Shown here piece after piece: positions 26,995-35,329 of a stretch of DNA of 64,000 nt. The stretch spans positions 1 to 64,000 of the forward strand of contig CANQQB010000005.1 of NCBI GenBank assembly GCA_947625845.1. Direction: 5' to 3'. The position numbers and the translations under genes are program-made. The DNA is from an uncultured Oscillospiraceae bacterium. GTDB lineage: Bacteria > Bacillota > Clostridia > Oscillospirales > Oscillospiraceae. Numbering within the stretch: the first letter of the stretch is position 1; the number at the start of each line of letters is the position of its first letter. Below the pieces are notes generated by a model. That model was not told the DNA's origin. It saw only the letters and a list, made by a program, of their open reading frames with translations, and ran no database searches.

Positions 26995-27087
26995 AAGAAC
27001 TGGAGCGTCTGGCTCGATATACAAATATTGTTCCTGACGGTTTTTGGCGGCAAGTTCATCAACGACGAAATCGGCGCTTCGGAATAG
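26995..27087 (+). pseudogene. Duplicated 3' end of the sugar transferase gene
   Basis: Thirty codons (KNWSVWLDIQILFLTVFGGK...) repeat the C-terminus of the gene at 25461-26849 with only two base differences over about 70 bases, then diverge (EIGASE-stop instead of ETGGT-stop). No start codon or upstream part is present. It is the stump of a second transferase gene or the result of an insertion with a long duplication. Confidence 0.85.
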
Positions 27088-27111
27088 GACGCGCCACAAA
27101 GGAGATAGGGT

Positions 27112-27825
27112 ATGAAAAAGGCAGCCATCGTCATTCTGGTGCTGGTGCTGATCGCGGTGATCGGCATGGAGGCGTTTTTATTCGTGGAGGTGAAGAACCT
27201 GGCGGGGGAGCGAGGCCTGTCCCTGGCCGAGCTCTTCACGGCTGGCCCTGCGGCCGCCGTGAGCGCGGCCAACACGCCGGAGCCCAAAAAGGAGTCGCCC
27301 ATCCTGACGCCCACGCCGGAACCCACCGCCACCCCGGAGCCCACGTCCACGCCGGAGCCCACCGCCACGGCGGAACCCACGCCGGAGCCCACGGCCGTGC
27401 CCACCCAGGGACCGCCTCCCACCATGGTACCGGTCACGCCCACCCCGGAGCCCACCCGCGTGCCCTCCCGTTCGGGAAGCTGCGCGTCCGAAACCGGCAC
27501 GCCCATGGACATCCTGGTGGACTGGTCCACGGAGGACCTTGGCGGCGGCACCACCCGCGTGACGATCACCGGCACGGTCAGCTCCTACAGCCTGAACATC
27601 GGCCGCACCACCGTGGACGTGACGTTAGGCGACCAGACCGCCAGCTATGACATCGGCCGGCTGCGGGTAGGGCAGAACGTGGAGACGAAGACGGACCTTT
27701 TCAAGATCACCATGGACGTGCCCACCGGCGGTGAATACCCCCTGACGGTGGACTGGAACTTCGGCGCGACCTACAGCGGCGTCCGCCTGGACAAGCTCAC
27801 GGCCACCGACACGGTGACGACCTGA
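27112..27825 (+). CDS. Membrane-anchored protein with TPEPT-rich linker
   Basis: A 237-residue protein: short cytoplasmic start, one membrane anchor (about 4-25, AAIVILVLVLIAVIGMEAFL), a low-complexity linker at about 55-115 with repeated TPEPTxTPEPT, and a C-terminal beta-rich domain of about 115 residues (GTTRVTITGTVSSYSLNIG, VDVTLGDQTASYDIGRLRVG). The architecture is that of a cell-surface protein held through the wall by a Pro-Thr linker. I do not recognise the C-terminal domain. The start follows AAAGGAGATAGGGT; the gene closes with a strong terminator. Confidence 0.8.
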   Translation: MKKAAIVILVLVLIAVIGMEAFLFVEVKNLAGERGLSLAELFTAGPAAAVSAANTPEPKKESPILTPTPEPTATPEPTSTPEPTATAEPTPEPTAVPTQGPPPTMVPVTPTPEPTRVPSRSGSCASETGTPMDILVDWSTEDLGGGTTRVTITGTVSSYSLNIGRTTVDVTLGDQTASYDIGRLRVGQNVETKTDLFKITMDVPTGGEYPLTVDWNFGATYSGVRLDKLTATDTVTT

Positions 27826-27840
27826 GAAAAAGTACATAAC

Positions 27841-27872
27841 AAAGCCCGGGAACTTCTGTTCCCGGGCTTTTT
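27841..27872. terminator. Bidirectional terminator
   Basis: AAAGCCCGGGAAC and GTTCCCGGGCTTT (13-bp stem) around TTCT, with T-rich ends on both strands. It separates the converging genes ending at 27825 and 27883. Confidence 0.9.
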
Positions 27873-27882
27873 GCTATCGTCG

Positions 27883-28920
27883 TCACAGTATCTTCCTGAA
27901 CACCGGCAGCCGCCGCAGCACCCACTCCGTTGCGTACCCCAGCAGGAACGCCGCCAGCGCCACCGCCAGCACGCCGGGTATGATCCCGATGGTAAAGGGG
28001 TCAAAGTGCAGGTGCTTGTAAATAAGGCGTATGTAGGCCATGTGGATGAGATACACGCCGAAGGAATGTCTGTCGATATTCCCCAGCACCTTTCCCACGA
28101 CGCCGGTGCCGTCGGACCTGCTCTGGAAGAACCAGCCCGCCAACCCTCCGGCCTGGACGATGACCAGGGGGGAGGAATAGCCAAACAGCCCGTCCAGCGT
28201 GAGATGCCGCCATGTGGCGGCGAAGCTCACAACCGCTATCACCACCGTGGCCCCTATGAACGCCGCACCGTACGCCGCCCGCGGGAACCTCCCGCCCCAC
28301 CGGCGCAGCCAGTAGCCCAGCAGCAGCCAGAAGGGATAGATGCTGGACACGTGGATATAAAACCCGCACTGGATGTTCCATATCCCCAGCAGCGGCAGCA
28401 CCGCCTCGAACAGCGCGTACACCGCCAGCACATACAGCACGTCCTTCTCGTCCGCGCCGGCCGTGAACCTCTTGTATACCGGCAGCAGCAGGTACAGCCC
28501 CAGCAGGCAGTACAGATACCACATATGGGACCACCCGCCGCCGTTGAAGACCTCGTAAAGCCCCTCCAGCGCATGTTGCACGGTCCGCTGCTCGGGGTTA
28601 AAAATCATCTCCAGCGCCACGAACAGCACGCCGAACAGCACGATAGCCTTGACCACCCTGGCGATATACCCGGTGAACAGCCGCCGGTAGCCCACTTCCT
28701 TTTCCGCCGGCAGCAGCAGCGCCCCCGTCACCATCACGAAGCAGGGCACCGCCCACATCAGCTCGTTGGTCGCCGCCTGGAATCCGGCCACCAGAAAGTA
28801 GGTGTTGAGCCTGTCGCCGTACATCAACGTGGTGGAGTAGACCGTGTGCAGCAGCACGATGAACAGGCATGCCACGGCCCGCAGTTGGTCGAAGCCGTGC
28901 TGGCGTTGTTGCGAACCCAT
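27883..28920 (-). CDS. Membrane acyltransferase (acyltransferase 3 family)
   Basis: A 345-residue protein with about ten membrane helices. The N-terminal motif FDQLRAVACLFIVLLHTVYS contains the R and H expected of family 3 acyltransferases, and the C-terminus has SFGVYLIHMAYIRLIYKHL, also typical. Such proteins O-acetylate or otherwise acylate surface sugars; the neighbouring polymer locus makes this a reasonable role. It lies 15 bases after the gene at 28936 and is probably cotranscribed with the surface proteins upstream on the minus strand. Confidence 0.88.
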   Translation of the reverse strand: MGSQQRQHGFDQLRAVACLFIVLLHTVYSTTLMYGDRLNTYFLVAGFQAATNELMWAVPCFVMVTGALLLPAEKEVGYRRLFTGYIARVVKAIVLFGVLFVALEMIFNPEQRTVQHALEGLYEVFNGGGWSHMWYLYCLLGLYLLLPVYKRFTAGADEKDVLYVLAVYALFEAVLPLLGIWNIQCGFYIHVSSIYPFWLLLGYWLRRWGGRFPRAAYGAAFIGATVVIAVVSFAATWRHLTLDGLFGYSSPLVIVQAGGLAGWFFQSRSDGTGVVGKVLGNIDRHSFGVYLIHMAYIRLIYKHLHFDPFTIGIIPGVLAVALAAFLLGYATEWVLRRLPVFRKIL

Positions 28921-28935
28921 CGCCCGCGCGCGCCC

Positions 28936-29664
28936 TTACCAGAACAGCCCGTCGTCCAGACAGCCCTCGTCACCGCCGCCGCCGGACGCGCCGGTATCGG
29001 TCCCGCCGCCGCTGTTGTCGGCCGTCCATGTCCAGCCGCCGCCGTTGTCGGAGGAAGACCCGCCGCTGTTGTCCTCTCCGCCGGAGACGCTGGCGGTCAG
29101 GTCCGCCTCGGCCCTGGCCTGTTCAGCCTCGGCGGTATCCACTTTCTCGCCGGACTCCACGCTGGTGTACACCAGATAGGTCAGGCCATTCTCCTGCCGG
29201 CACAGCCTTGCGTTCTCCACGTCGGCGAAGTCCACGTCATGCACGGCGCTGCCGGTGTAGTTGGAGAAGACGAACTGGATGTCGTACAGCGTATCCTCCG
29301 CCGGCTCGAAGCACAGCACCGCCAGCGCCTCCTGCTCGAACAGCTCCCCGTCCTCCAGCAGGTTCAGCGACCACTCCGTCTGGCCGGCCGCGCGGATGTT
29401 GACGGACATGATGTCGCCCTCGGCGTCGTTGAAGAGCACCAGTTTCGCGCATTCCTCCGTCTCCTCGCCGATACGGGGCAGAGCGGCCAGCTCCTCCTCG
29501 GTCAGCTCGAAGACCTGGTCTTCCTCCTCGTCGACCGCCGCCGCGTCGGCTTCCCCGTCCGTTTCCCCGTCCGTTTCCCCGTCCGCGAAGGCGGCGCAGC
29601 CCAGGCCCAGCGCCATCGCCATAGCCAGCAGCATGGCCACCAGCTTCTTCACGTTCTTCTTCAT
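28936..29664 (-). CDS. Exported acidic protein, unknown function
   Basis: A 242-residue secreted protein. Signal peptide MKKNVKKLVAMLLAMAMALG with cleavage near AFADG; then an acidic stretch with DGETDGETDGEAD; a central region of about 140 residues (for example CAKLVLFNDAEGDIMSVNI, YDIQFVFSNYTGSAVHDVDF); and a Gly/Ser/Asp-rich tail ending CLDDGLFW. No family is recognised. The start at 29664 is used because AAAGGGGTTTTGACC precedes it. It is located between a surface transglutaminase-like gene and an acyltransferase gene on the same strand. Confidence 0.78.
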   Translation of the reverse strand: MKKNVKKLVAMLLAMAMALGLGCAAFADGETDGETDGEADAAAVDEEEDQVFELTEEELAALPRIGEETEECAKLVLFNDAEGDIMSVNIRAAGQTEWSLNLLEDGELFEQEALAVLCFEPAEDTLYDIQFVFSNYTGSAVHDVDFADVENARLCRQENGLTYLVYTSVESGEKVDTAEAEQARAEADLTASVSGGEDNSGGSSSDNGGGWTWTADNSGGGTDTGASGGGGDEGCLDDGLFW

Positions 29665-29700
29665 GGTCAAAACCCCTTTCTCTCTGCGCTTACGCATCGG

Positions 29701-32376
29701 TCAGTCGACCCGCGTCCAGTTGGCATATTGCCAGGTCATGTGCTGGCCGTACTGGACCATATAGCCGTTGAGGCCGGTCTCATTGTGGAAGTTGGAATCG
29801 CACACGTAGGTGGTGCCGTCCTGGATGATCTCGCACCAGCCGTGGGGTGCCAGGCCGCCGTGGCTGTTGCGCACATAGCCCTCCACGAAATACACCTCAT
29901 AGCCCAGCAGCTTTGTCATCTGATAGAGCATGGAGTTCATCACATAGCAGTTGCCGGTCTTATTGGTGAAGCCGTAATTGGCGTACCACTCGGTGTGAAC
30001 GGCGCCCGCCTCGGCCCGCATCCACCGGTTGGAGTAGGGGATGGAGGCGGCCTTCAGATAGGCGGCGTGCAGGTCCCATCCGCACTCGTCCAGCCATGTC
30101 TTGGCCAAGCGGGAGGCGGCCGTCATATAGCCCTCTATCACGCCGTTGTCGTCGACGTGATAGCTCCTGCCCAGCAGGGTCCTTTCGTCGTTGGTGACCA
30201 GAAGGCCGTCGGACTCGAACATATACATATCGCCGCCGCCCTTGTCGTCGACGAAGGTGGGGCCGTTGGCTGCCTTGCCGTCGGCCAGGAAATAGTATTG
30301 CTGGCCGGTGATGGTCTGCCAGCCGGTGAGCATGGCCCCGCCGCTGTCCGGGTCAAAGTACCGGGTAGCCCCGTCGGCTGTCTGCCAGCCGGTCTTCAGC
30401 TCGCCGGTGCTCCCGTCCAGCAGATAGTACCTGTTCCCGATCTGTTTGAAGCCGGTGGCCATCGCCCCGCCGTCCCTGGGGTCAAAGTACCGGGTAATGC
30501 CGCCGTCGCTGGTGTGCCAGCCGGTGAGCAGCGCCCCGCTGGGCAGATAGTACCACTTGCCCTCTATCTTGTTGAACCCGGTGAGCACGCCGCCGGTGGT
30601 CTTGTCGAAATAATAGGTCGCGTCGCCGATGGTGTGCCAGCCCGTGAACCGTGTGGCGCTCTTCCCGGCGGTATCATAGGCGCTGACGTAACCGCTGCCG
30701 TCGTCTGCCAGGCACCGGACCGTGAACGAATACGCCACGCCGCCCTTTGCCTTGGTCCAGGTGAAGCTGGTACCGTCGGTGTCGCCGGCCTTCGTCCATT
30801 TGGTCACGCCGCCGCCCTTATAGAACACCCGGTAATTTTCCGCGCCGTCCGCCGCCTCCCAGGCGATACGCAGACCCGTCACGGTGTTGGTCACGCCGCC
30901 CAATTTTGGCGCGGCGACATACCGCAGGGTGTGGCTGGCCTTATAGCCGCTGAGCAGCGTGGTCTTGTTTTCCTTGCAGACCCGCACCGTGAAGGCGTAC
31001 TCCACGTTGCTTTCCGCCCGCGGCCAGGTATAGCTTGTGGCGGTGGTGGTACCGATACGGGTCCACGCCCCGCCGCCTTCCCTGTAATACACCGCGTACC
31101 GCGGCGCGCCGGCTATCCTGGTCCAGCTTACCTTGACGCCCTTTTCGGCGTTGGCGGCCGTCACCGTCGGCGCGGCGTAGTATGTAAGGGACTTGCCGGT
31201 CTTGTCGTACCCGCTGGCGTAAGCGCTCCTGTCGGCGCTGATGGAGCGGACCGTGAAGGTGTATTTGACGTTGCTCCTGGCCCCTGTCCAGGTGTAGGAG
31301 GTGCCCGTGCTGTCCCCCAGCCGCTTCCAGCTCGTCACGCCGCCGCCCTTATAAAACACCCGGTAGACCGCCGCGCCGTTCACCGCGTTCCATGCGATCT
31401 TCACGCCGTCCGCCTCACTGGTGACGGCGCTCACCCTGGGCACGGCCGTGTACTGCACGGTGTTGCTGCTTTTATAGCCGCTGAGCACCGTGACCTTGTC
31501 GCTCCGGCAGGTGCGGACGGTGAACTGATAGCTGTTGCCGGCCTTTGCCTTTGTCCAGGTATAGGCGGTATTGGCGGTGGTGCCGATCTTCTGCCAGGCC
31601 CCGCCGTTTTGCTTATAATACACCGCGTACCTTGCCGCGCCGGATATTTTGTTCCAGGTGACCTTGACGCCGCCCGCGTCGTTGACGGAGATCTTCACCG
31701 TTGGCGCGGCGTAGTAGGTGAGGGTCAGCCCGCTGGTATCGTAGTCGCTGGCATAGCGCTCCCCGTCGGCGCTGACGCACCGGACCGTGAAGGCGTACCG
31801 GGTGGCGTTCTCGGCCTCCGCCCAGACAAAGCTGGTGTCGGCCGTATCCCCGGCCGCCCGCCAGGGGCCGCTGCCGGTCTTATAAAACACCCGGTACCGG
31901 ACCGCGCCGGCTACCGGCTCCCAGGCGATACGCGCGCCGCCGCCGTCGTTGGAAACGCCTGTCAGCACCGGCGCGTCACACCATGCGGCCGGGGTCGGCG
32001 CCGGACTGGCCGTCGGCTCGGGACTGGTCGTGGGCTCCGGACTGGCTGTCGGTTCCTCCGTAGTCGTAGGTCCCGCCGTAGCCGTCGGTTCCTCCGTGGT
32101 CGTCGGCTCCGCCGTAGTCGTCGGTTCCTCCGTAGCCGTCGGTTCCTCCGTAGTCGTAGGTCCCGCCGTAGCCGTCGGTTCCGCCGTAGTCGTAGGTTCC
32201 GCCGTAGTCGTAGGTTCCGCCGTGGCCGTCGGCTCCGCCGTAGCGGCAGGTTCCTCTGTAACTGTGGGCTCCGCCGTGACCGTCGGTTCTTCCGCGGCCC
32301 CCTGGTCCGCCAGCGCTGGAGCGCTCAGCGATATCACCGTGATCACAGCCAGCAGCAGGCTCACCATACGCTTCAT
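29701..32376 (-). CDS. Secreted multidomain protein: EPT linker, five FnIII-like repeats, choline-binding-type repeats, transglutaminase-like domain
   Basis: An 891-residue exported protein. Residues 1-24 are a signal peptide; about 28-130 is a repeated TAEPTTTEEPT linker; about 134-578 holds five fibronectin III-like modules alternating between two subtypes (A: YRVFYK...W; B: YAVYYK...W); about 579-705 holds aromatic wall-binding repeats (GWHTIGDATYYFDKTTGG, GKWYYLPSGALLTGWHT); the C-terminus is a transglutaminase-like domain with Cys near 807 (TGNCYVMNS), His near 845 (APHGWCEI) and Asp near 859 (VCDSNF). The start at 32376 follows GGGGGAAGGAAAGAAAA. It may bind phosphocholine-bearing polymer and crosslink or cleave proteins or peptides; only the domain order is seen, the role is inferred. 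Confidence 0.88.
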   Translation of the reverse strand: MKRMVSLLLAVITVISLSAPALADQGAAEEPTVTAEPTVTEEPAATAEPTATAEPTTTAEPTTTAEPTATAGPTTTEEPTATEEPTTTAEPTTTEEPTATAGPTTTEEPTASPEPTTSPEPTASPAPTPAAWCDAPVLTGVSNDGGGARIAWEPVAGAVRYRVFYKTGSGPWRAAGDTADTSFVWAEAENATRYAFTVRCVSADGERYASDYDTSGLTLTYYAAPTVKISVNDAGGVKVTWNKISGAARYAVYYKQNGGAWQKIGTTANTAYTWTKAKAGNSYQFTVRTCRSDKVTVLSGYKSSNTVQYTAVPRVSAVTSEADGVKIAWNAVNGAAVYRVFYKGGGVTSWKRLGDSTGTSYTWTGARSNVKYTFTVRSISADRSAYASGYDKTGKSLTYYAAPTVTAANAEKGVKVSWTRIAGAPRYAVYYREGGGAWTRIGTTTATSYTWPRAESNVEYAFTVRVCKENKTTLLSGYKASHTLRYVAAPKLGGVTNTVTGLRIAWEAADGAENYRVFYKGGGVTKWTKAGDTDGTSFTWTKAKGGVAYSFTVRCLADDGSGYVSAYDTAGKSATRFTGWHTIGDATYYFDKTTGGVLTGFNKIEGKWYYLPSGALLTGWHTSDGGITRYFDPRDGGAMATGFKQIGNRYYLLDGSTGELKTGWQTADGATRYFDPDSGGAMLTGWQTITGQQYYFLADGKAANGPTFVDDKGGGDMYMFESDGLLVTNDERTLLGRSYHVDDNGVIEGYMTAASRLAKTWLDECGWDLHAAYLKAASIPYSNRWMRAEAGAVHTEWYANYGFTNKTGNCYVMNSMLYQMTKLLGYEVYFVEGYVRNSHGGLAPHGWCEIIQDGTTYVCDSNFHNETGLNGYMVQYGQHMTWQYANWTRVD

Positions 32377-32453
32377 TTTTCTTTCCTTCCCCCTGTGTAC
32401 ATTTGGGTCAAACCCCAATATATTGCGCTTATAAATTAATGTATACCGCCCAT

Positions 32454-32483
32454 ATTCTACCCCTCTCGCATAACACTGTCAAG
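32454..32483 (-). promoter_or_regulatory. Promoter of the surface-protein transcript
   Basis: On the minus strand a consensus TTGACA, an 18-bp spacer and TAGAAT. It is about 78 bp upstream of the start at 32376, leaving an A+T-rich leader. Confidence 0.75.
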
Positions 32484-32505
32484 GCGGTATTTATCACTTT
32501 CCCCA

Positions 32506-32541
32506 CAAAATCGCCCCGGAACACACATCGTGTTCCGGGGC
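32506..32541 (-). terminator. Terminator of the liv operon
   Basis: Stem GCCCCGGAACAC/GTGTTCCGGGGC (12 bp, loop of 5) followed on the minus strand by GATTTTGT. It lies 18 bp beyond the livF stop codon. Confidence 0.85.
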
Positions 32542-32558
32542 TTATGGTTACGTTTTCC

Positions 32559-33275
32559 TCAGCCGTGGGTCTTGCCCAGATAGGCCTCCTTGATGCGCTC
32601 GTCGGCCAGAAGCTGTTCGCCGGTGCCGGTCATGGTGATACGCCCGGTCTCCAGCACATAGGCGGTGTGAGCCGCCTGGAGGGCCATGTTGGCGTTTTGC
32701 TCCACCAGCAAAATGGTGACGCCCTGCCGGTTGATACGGTGGATGATGTCGAAGATGCCCTTCACCACGATAGGCGCCAGGCCCAGACTTGGCTCGTCCA
32801 TCATCATCAGTCTCGGCTTTGCCATCAGGGCCCGTGCCACGGCCAACATCTGCTGCTCGCCGCCGGACAGCGTGCCGCCAAGCTGCCACTCCCGCTCCTT
32901 GAGCCTTGGGAACAGGTCGTACACCATCTCGTAGTCGGCGCTCAGATCGTCCTTCCTGAGGTACGCGCCCATGCGCAGGTTCTCTTTGACGGTCATGTCC
33001 GGGAATATCCGCCGCCCCTCCGGAGCCATGGTGATGCCCTTTTTCACGATGGACGTGGGGTCCAGGCCGGTGATATCCTCCCCGGCGAAGGTGATGGAGC
33101 CGCTCCGGGGCTTGACCAGCCCGGATATGGTCCGCAGCGTAGTGGACTTGCCCGCGCCGTTGGCCCCGATCAGGGTCACGATCTGGCCTTCCTCCACGGA
33201 CAGGCTTATGCCCTTGACGGCCTCGATGCCGCCGTAGTTCACCTTCAGGTCCTCTATCTTGAGAAGCTCGCTCAT
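32559..33275 (-). CDS. livF: Branched-chain amino-acid ABC transporter ATPase LivF
   Basis: A 238-residue ABC ATPase: Walker A LIGANGAGKSTTLR, signature TLSGGEQQMLAVARAL, Walker B RLMMMDEPSLGLAP, and TILLVEQNANMAL, typical of LivF. It powers uptake with LivG, LivH, LivM and the binding protein. It overlaps livG by 4 bases and is last in the operon. Confidence 0.96.
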   Translation of the reverse strand: MSELLKIEDLKVNYGGIEAVKGISLSVEEGQIVTLIGANGAGKSTTLRTISGLVKPRSGSITFAGEDITGLDPTSIVKKGITMAPEGRRIFPDMTVKENLRMGAYLRKDDLSADYEMVYDLFPRLKEREWQLGGTLSGGEQQMLAVARALMAKPRLMMMDEPSLGLAPIVVKGIFDIIHRINRQGVTILLVEQNANMALQAAHTAYVLETGRITMTGTGEQLLADERIKEAYLGKTHG

Positions 33276-34123
33276 TCCTCACTCACCCCCAGATAGGCGT
33301 CTATGACGCGCTGGTTGTTCTGGATCTCCTGGGGCACACCCTGGGCGATCTCGCTGCCGAAGTCGATGACGTAGATATAATCGGAGATACGCATGACCAG
33401 GTCCATGTGGTGCTCGATGAGGAACACGGTCAAGCTGTACTCGTCCCGTATCTGCTGGATGAACGCCGCCAGCTCCTGTGTCTCCTGGGGGTTCATGCCC
33501 GCCGCCGGCTCGTCCAGCAGCAGCAGTTTGGGGCTGGTGGCCAATGCCCTGGCGATCTCCAGACGCCGCTGCAAGCCGTAGGGCAGGCTGGTGGCCAGCT
33601 CGTCCCTGTATTGCAGCAGCCCCTGCTCGGCCAAAAGCGCCTCGGTTTCCTCCCGCATGCGCTTTTCCTCTTTGGCGTTGGCCCGGAAGGTGGCGGAGAA
33701 CACGTTCTGGTCGGCCCGCATATGCTTGGCGGTGAGCACGTTATCGAACACGGTCATGCTCTTCCACAGCCGGATATTCTGGAACGTCCTTGCGATACCC
33801 AGCTCGGTGATCTTATCGGGGGAGGGAGCGATGGCGGGATCGTGGGCATATTTATCCGCCTCCGTGCCCTGGTACTGTTTTTTCATCTTCCCGTGGGGGA
33901 AGTTGCGCACCATGGGCAGGCCGCAGAACTCCACCAGCCCGTTTGTCGGCTCGTACACGCCGGTGATGCAGTTGAAGGCGGTTGTTTTGCCGGCGCCATT
34001 GGGGCCGATAAGAGCGATGATCTTACCCTCCGGCACGTCCAGGGACAAATCGTTCACGGCCATGACGCCGCCGAATTGCATGGTGACGTGCTCCACGTGC
34101 AGCACGATATCGGTCTTGCTCAT
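33272..34123 (-). CDS. livG: Branched-chain amino-acid ABC transporter ATPase LivG
   Basis: A 283-residue ABC ATPase with Walker A ALIGPNGAGKTTAFNCITG, signature LPYGLQRRLEIARALA and Walker B LLLLDEPAAGMNPQE. GIARTFQNIRLWKSMTVFDN and FLIEHHMDLVM are LivG hallmarks. It carries an insert near residues 60-90 (KMKKQYQGTEADKYAHDP) as in many Firmicute homologues. Overlaps livM by 4 bases. Confidence 0.96.
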   Translation of the reverse strand: MSKTDIVLHVEHVTMQFGGVMAVNDLSLDVPEGKIIALIGPNGAGKTTAFNCITGVYEPTNGLVEFCGLPMVRNFPHGKMKKQYQGTEADKYAHDPAIAPSPDKITELGIARTFQNIRLWKSMTVFDNVLTAKHMRADQNVFSATFRANAKEEKRMREETEALLAEQGLLQYRDELATSLPYGLQRRLEIARALATSPKLLLLDEPAAGMNPQETQELAAFIQQIRDEYSLTVFLIEHHMDLVMRISDYIYVIDFGSEIAQGVPQEIQNNQRVIDAYLGVSEE

Positions 34124-35316
34124 TTCCCGGCGCCTCCTTTCGCCCCGTCAGGGGACTTTTTCCTCTGGAATTTTCGCACCATCCCGGCGAAGGACAGCTC
34201 CTTATCGCCCATGATGCCCCGGGAGAAGAACAGCACGATGACCATGATGAGCACGGAGAAGACCACCTTGCGGAACCCGTCCCGGAAGAAGGGCACGGCG
34301 ATGGTCTTGCCGAACAGGGACACGCTGCCGCTGTCCAAAAACCGCAGCCACCACTCGTTGCACGCGATGTACAAAAACGACGCGATGCAGCTGCCGGACA
34401 CGGAGCCGATGCCGCCTATCACCACGATGAGAAGTATCTCATAGGTCATAGCCGATTTGAACGCGCTTGCCTGTATGGTCGTCTGGTACATGGCCAGCAG
34501 CGCCCCGCCCACCCCGGCGAAGAAGCTGGAGATGACGAAGGAGAGCATCTTGTGCTTGAAAAGGCTGATGCCCATAGCCTCGGCGGCCACCTCGTCATCC
34601 CGGACGGCTTTGAACGCCCGGCCGTAGGAGGAGTTTATCAGCAGCACGATAAGCCCGATGCAGACCATGGAGATCAAAAACGGGAACGCCGTGGACAGCT
34701 TCAAACTGCCGACGCAGATGTCGGAGAAGTTGGTGTACTTGCGCAGCATATTGGACCCGTTGGTGATGGGACCCAGGCTGTTCCACTGGAAGATGGCCCT
34801 TATGATCTCGGCGAAGCCCAGCGTTGCGATGGCCAGATAGTCGCTCTTGAGCCGCAGCACGGGGATGCCGATCAGCGCGGCAAAGGCGGCGGCCACCAGT
34901 CCGGCCAGGATGATGCACACCACCGCGCCGATGAAGTTCCCGGCGTTTTCGCCCAGGAGCTTGCCCAGCGCCTCCGGGATGGAGAAGCGGATGGCCCCGC
35001 CGTCAAAGTACTGGTACACGGCGTTGTGCTGCTCCGCGGGCACGGAGAAGATGGCGTAGGTGTACGCGCCCACCAGCAGGAACCCAGCCTGCCCCAGGGA
35101 GAAAAGCCCCGTGAAGCCGTTTAAGAGGTTCATGCTCACGCAGATAAGCGAATAGATGGCGCCTTTTTTCAGCACCGGTATCAGCATCAGCGTAAAGCCG
35201 TTGGCGGGCAGCACGTTATCCAGCAGGATAAGGAACGCGTACAGCGCGGCCACCAGGCACCAGGCTATCACGCTGCCGGCCTTTTTGGCGGCGTTTTTCT
35301 GCAAAGTATTTTCCAT
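34120..35316 (-). CDS. livM: Branched-chain amino-acid ABC transporter permease LivM
   Basis: A 398-residue permease with about ten membrane segments. GFTGLFSLGQAGFLLVGAYT, LRLKSDYLAIATLGFAEII and GRAFKAVRDDEVAAEAMG are LivM family motifs. The start at 35316 is chosen because GAGGAGGCGGTGAAC precedes it. The C-terminal tail is basic and cytoplasmic. It lies 13 bases after livH. Confidence 0.95.
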   Translation of the reverse strand: MENTLQKNAAKKAGSVIAWCLVAALYAFLILLDNVLPANGFTLMLIPVLKKGAIYSLICVSMNLLNGFTGLFSLGQAGFLLVGAYTYAIFSVPAEQHNAVYQYFDGGAIRFSIPEALGKLLGENAGNFIGAVVCIILAGLVAAAFAALIGIPVLRLKSDYLAIATLGFAEIIRAIFQWNSLGPITNGSNMLRKYTNFSDICVGSLKLSTAFPFLISMVCIGLIVLLINSSYGRAFKAVRDDEVAAEAMGISLFKHKMLSFVISSFFAGVGGALLAMYQTTIQASAFKSAMTYEILLIVVIGGIGSVSGSCIASFLYIACNEWWLRFLDSGSVSLFGKTIAVPFFRDGFRKVVFSVLIMVIVLFFSRGIMGDKELSFAGMVRKFQRKKSPDGAKGGAGK

Positions 35317-35329
35317 GTTCACCGCCTCC

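Noticed and set aside
28936-29664. Ribosomally made peptide precursor because of the CLDDGLFW tail
   Set aside because: The protein is 242 residues with a Sec signal and no modification enzyme beside it; the tail alone is not evidence.
31975-32300. Low-complexity plus-strand frame rich in Val-Gly-Ser over the EPT linker
   Set aside because: It is the complement of the Glu-Pro-Thr coding repeats on the minus strand and has no start signal.
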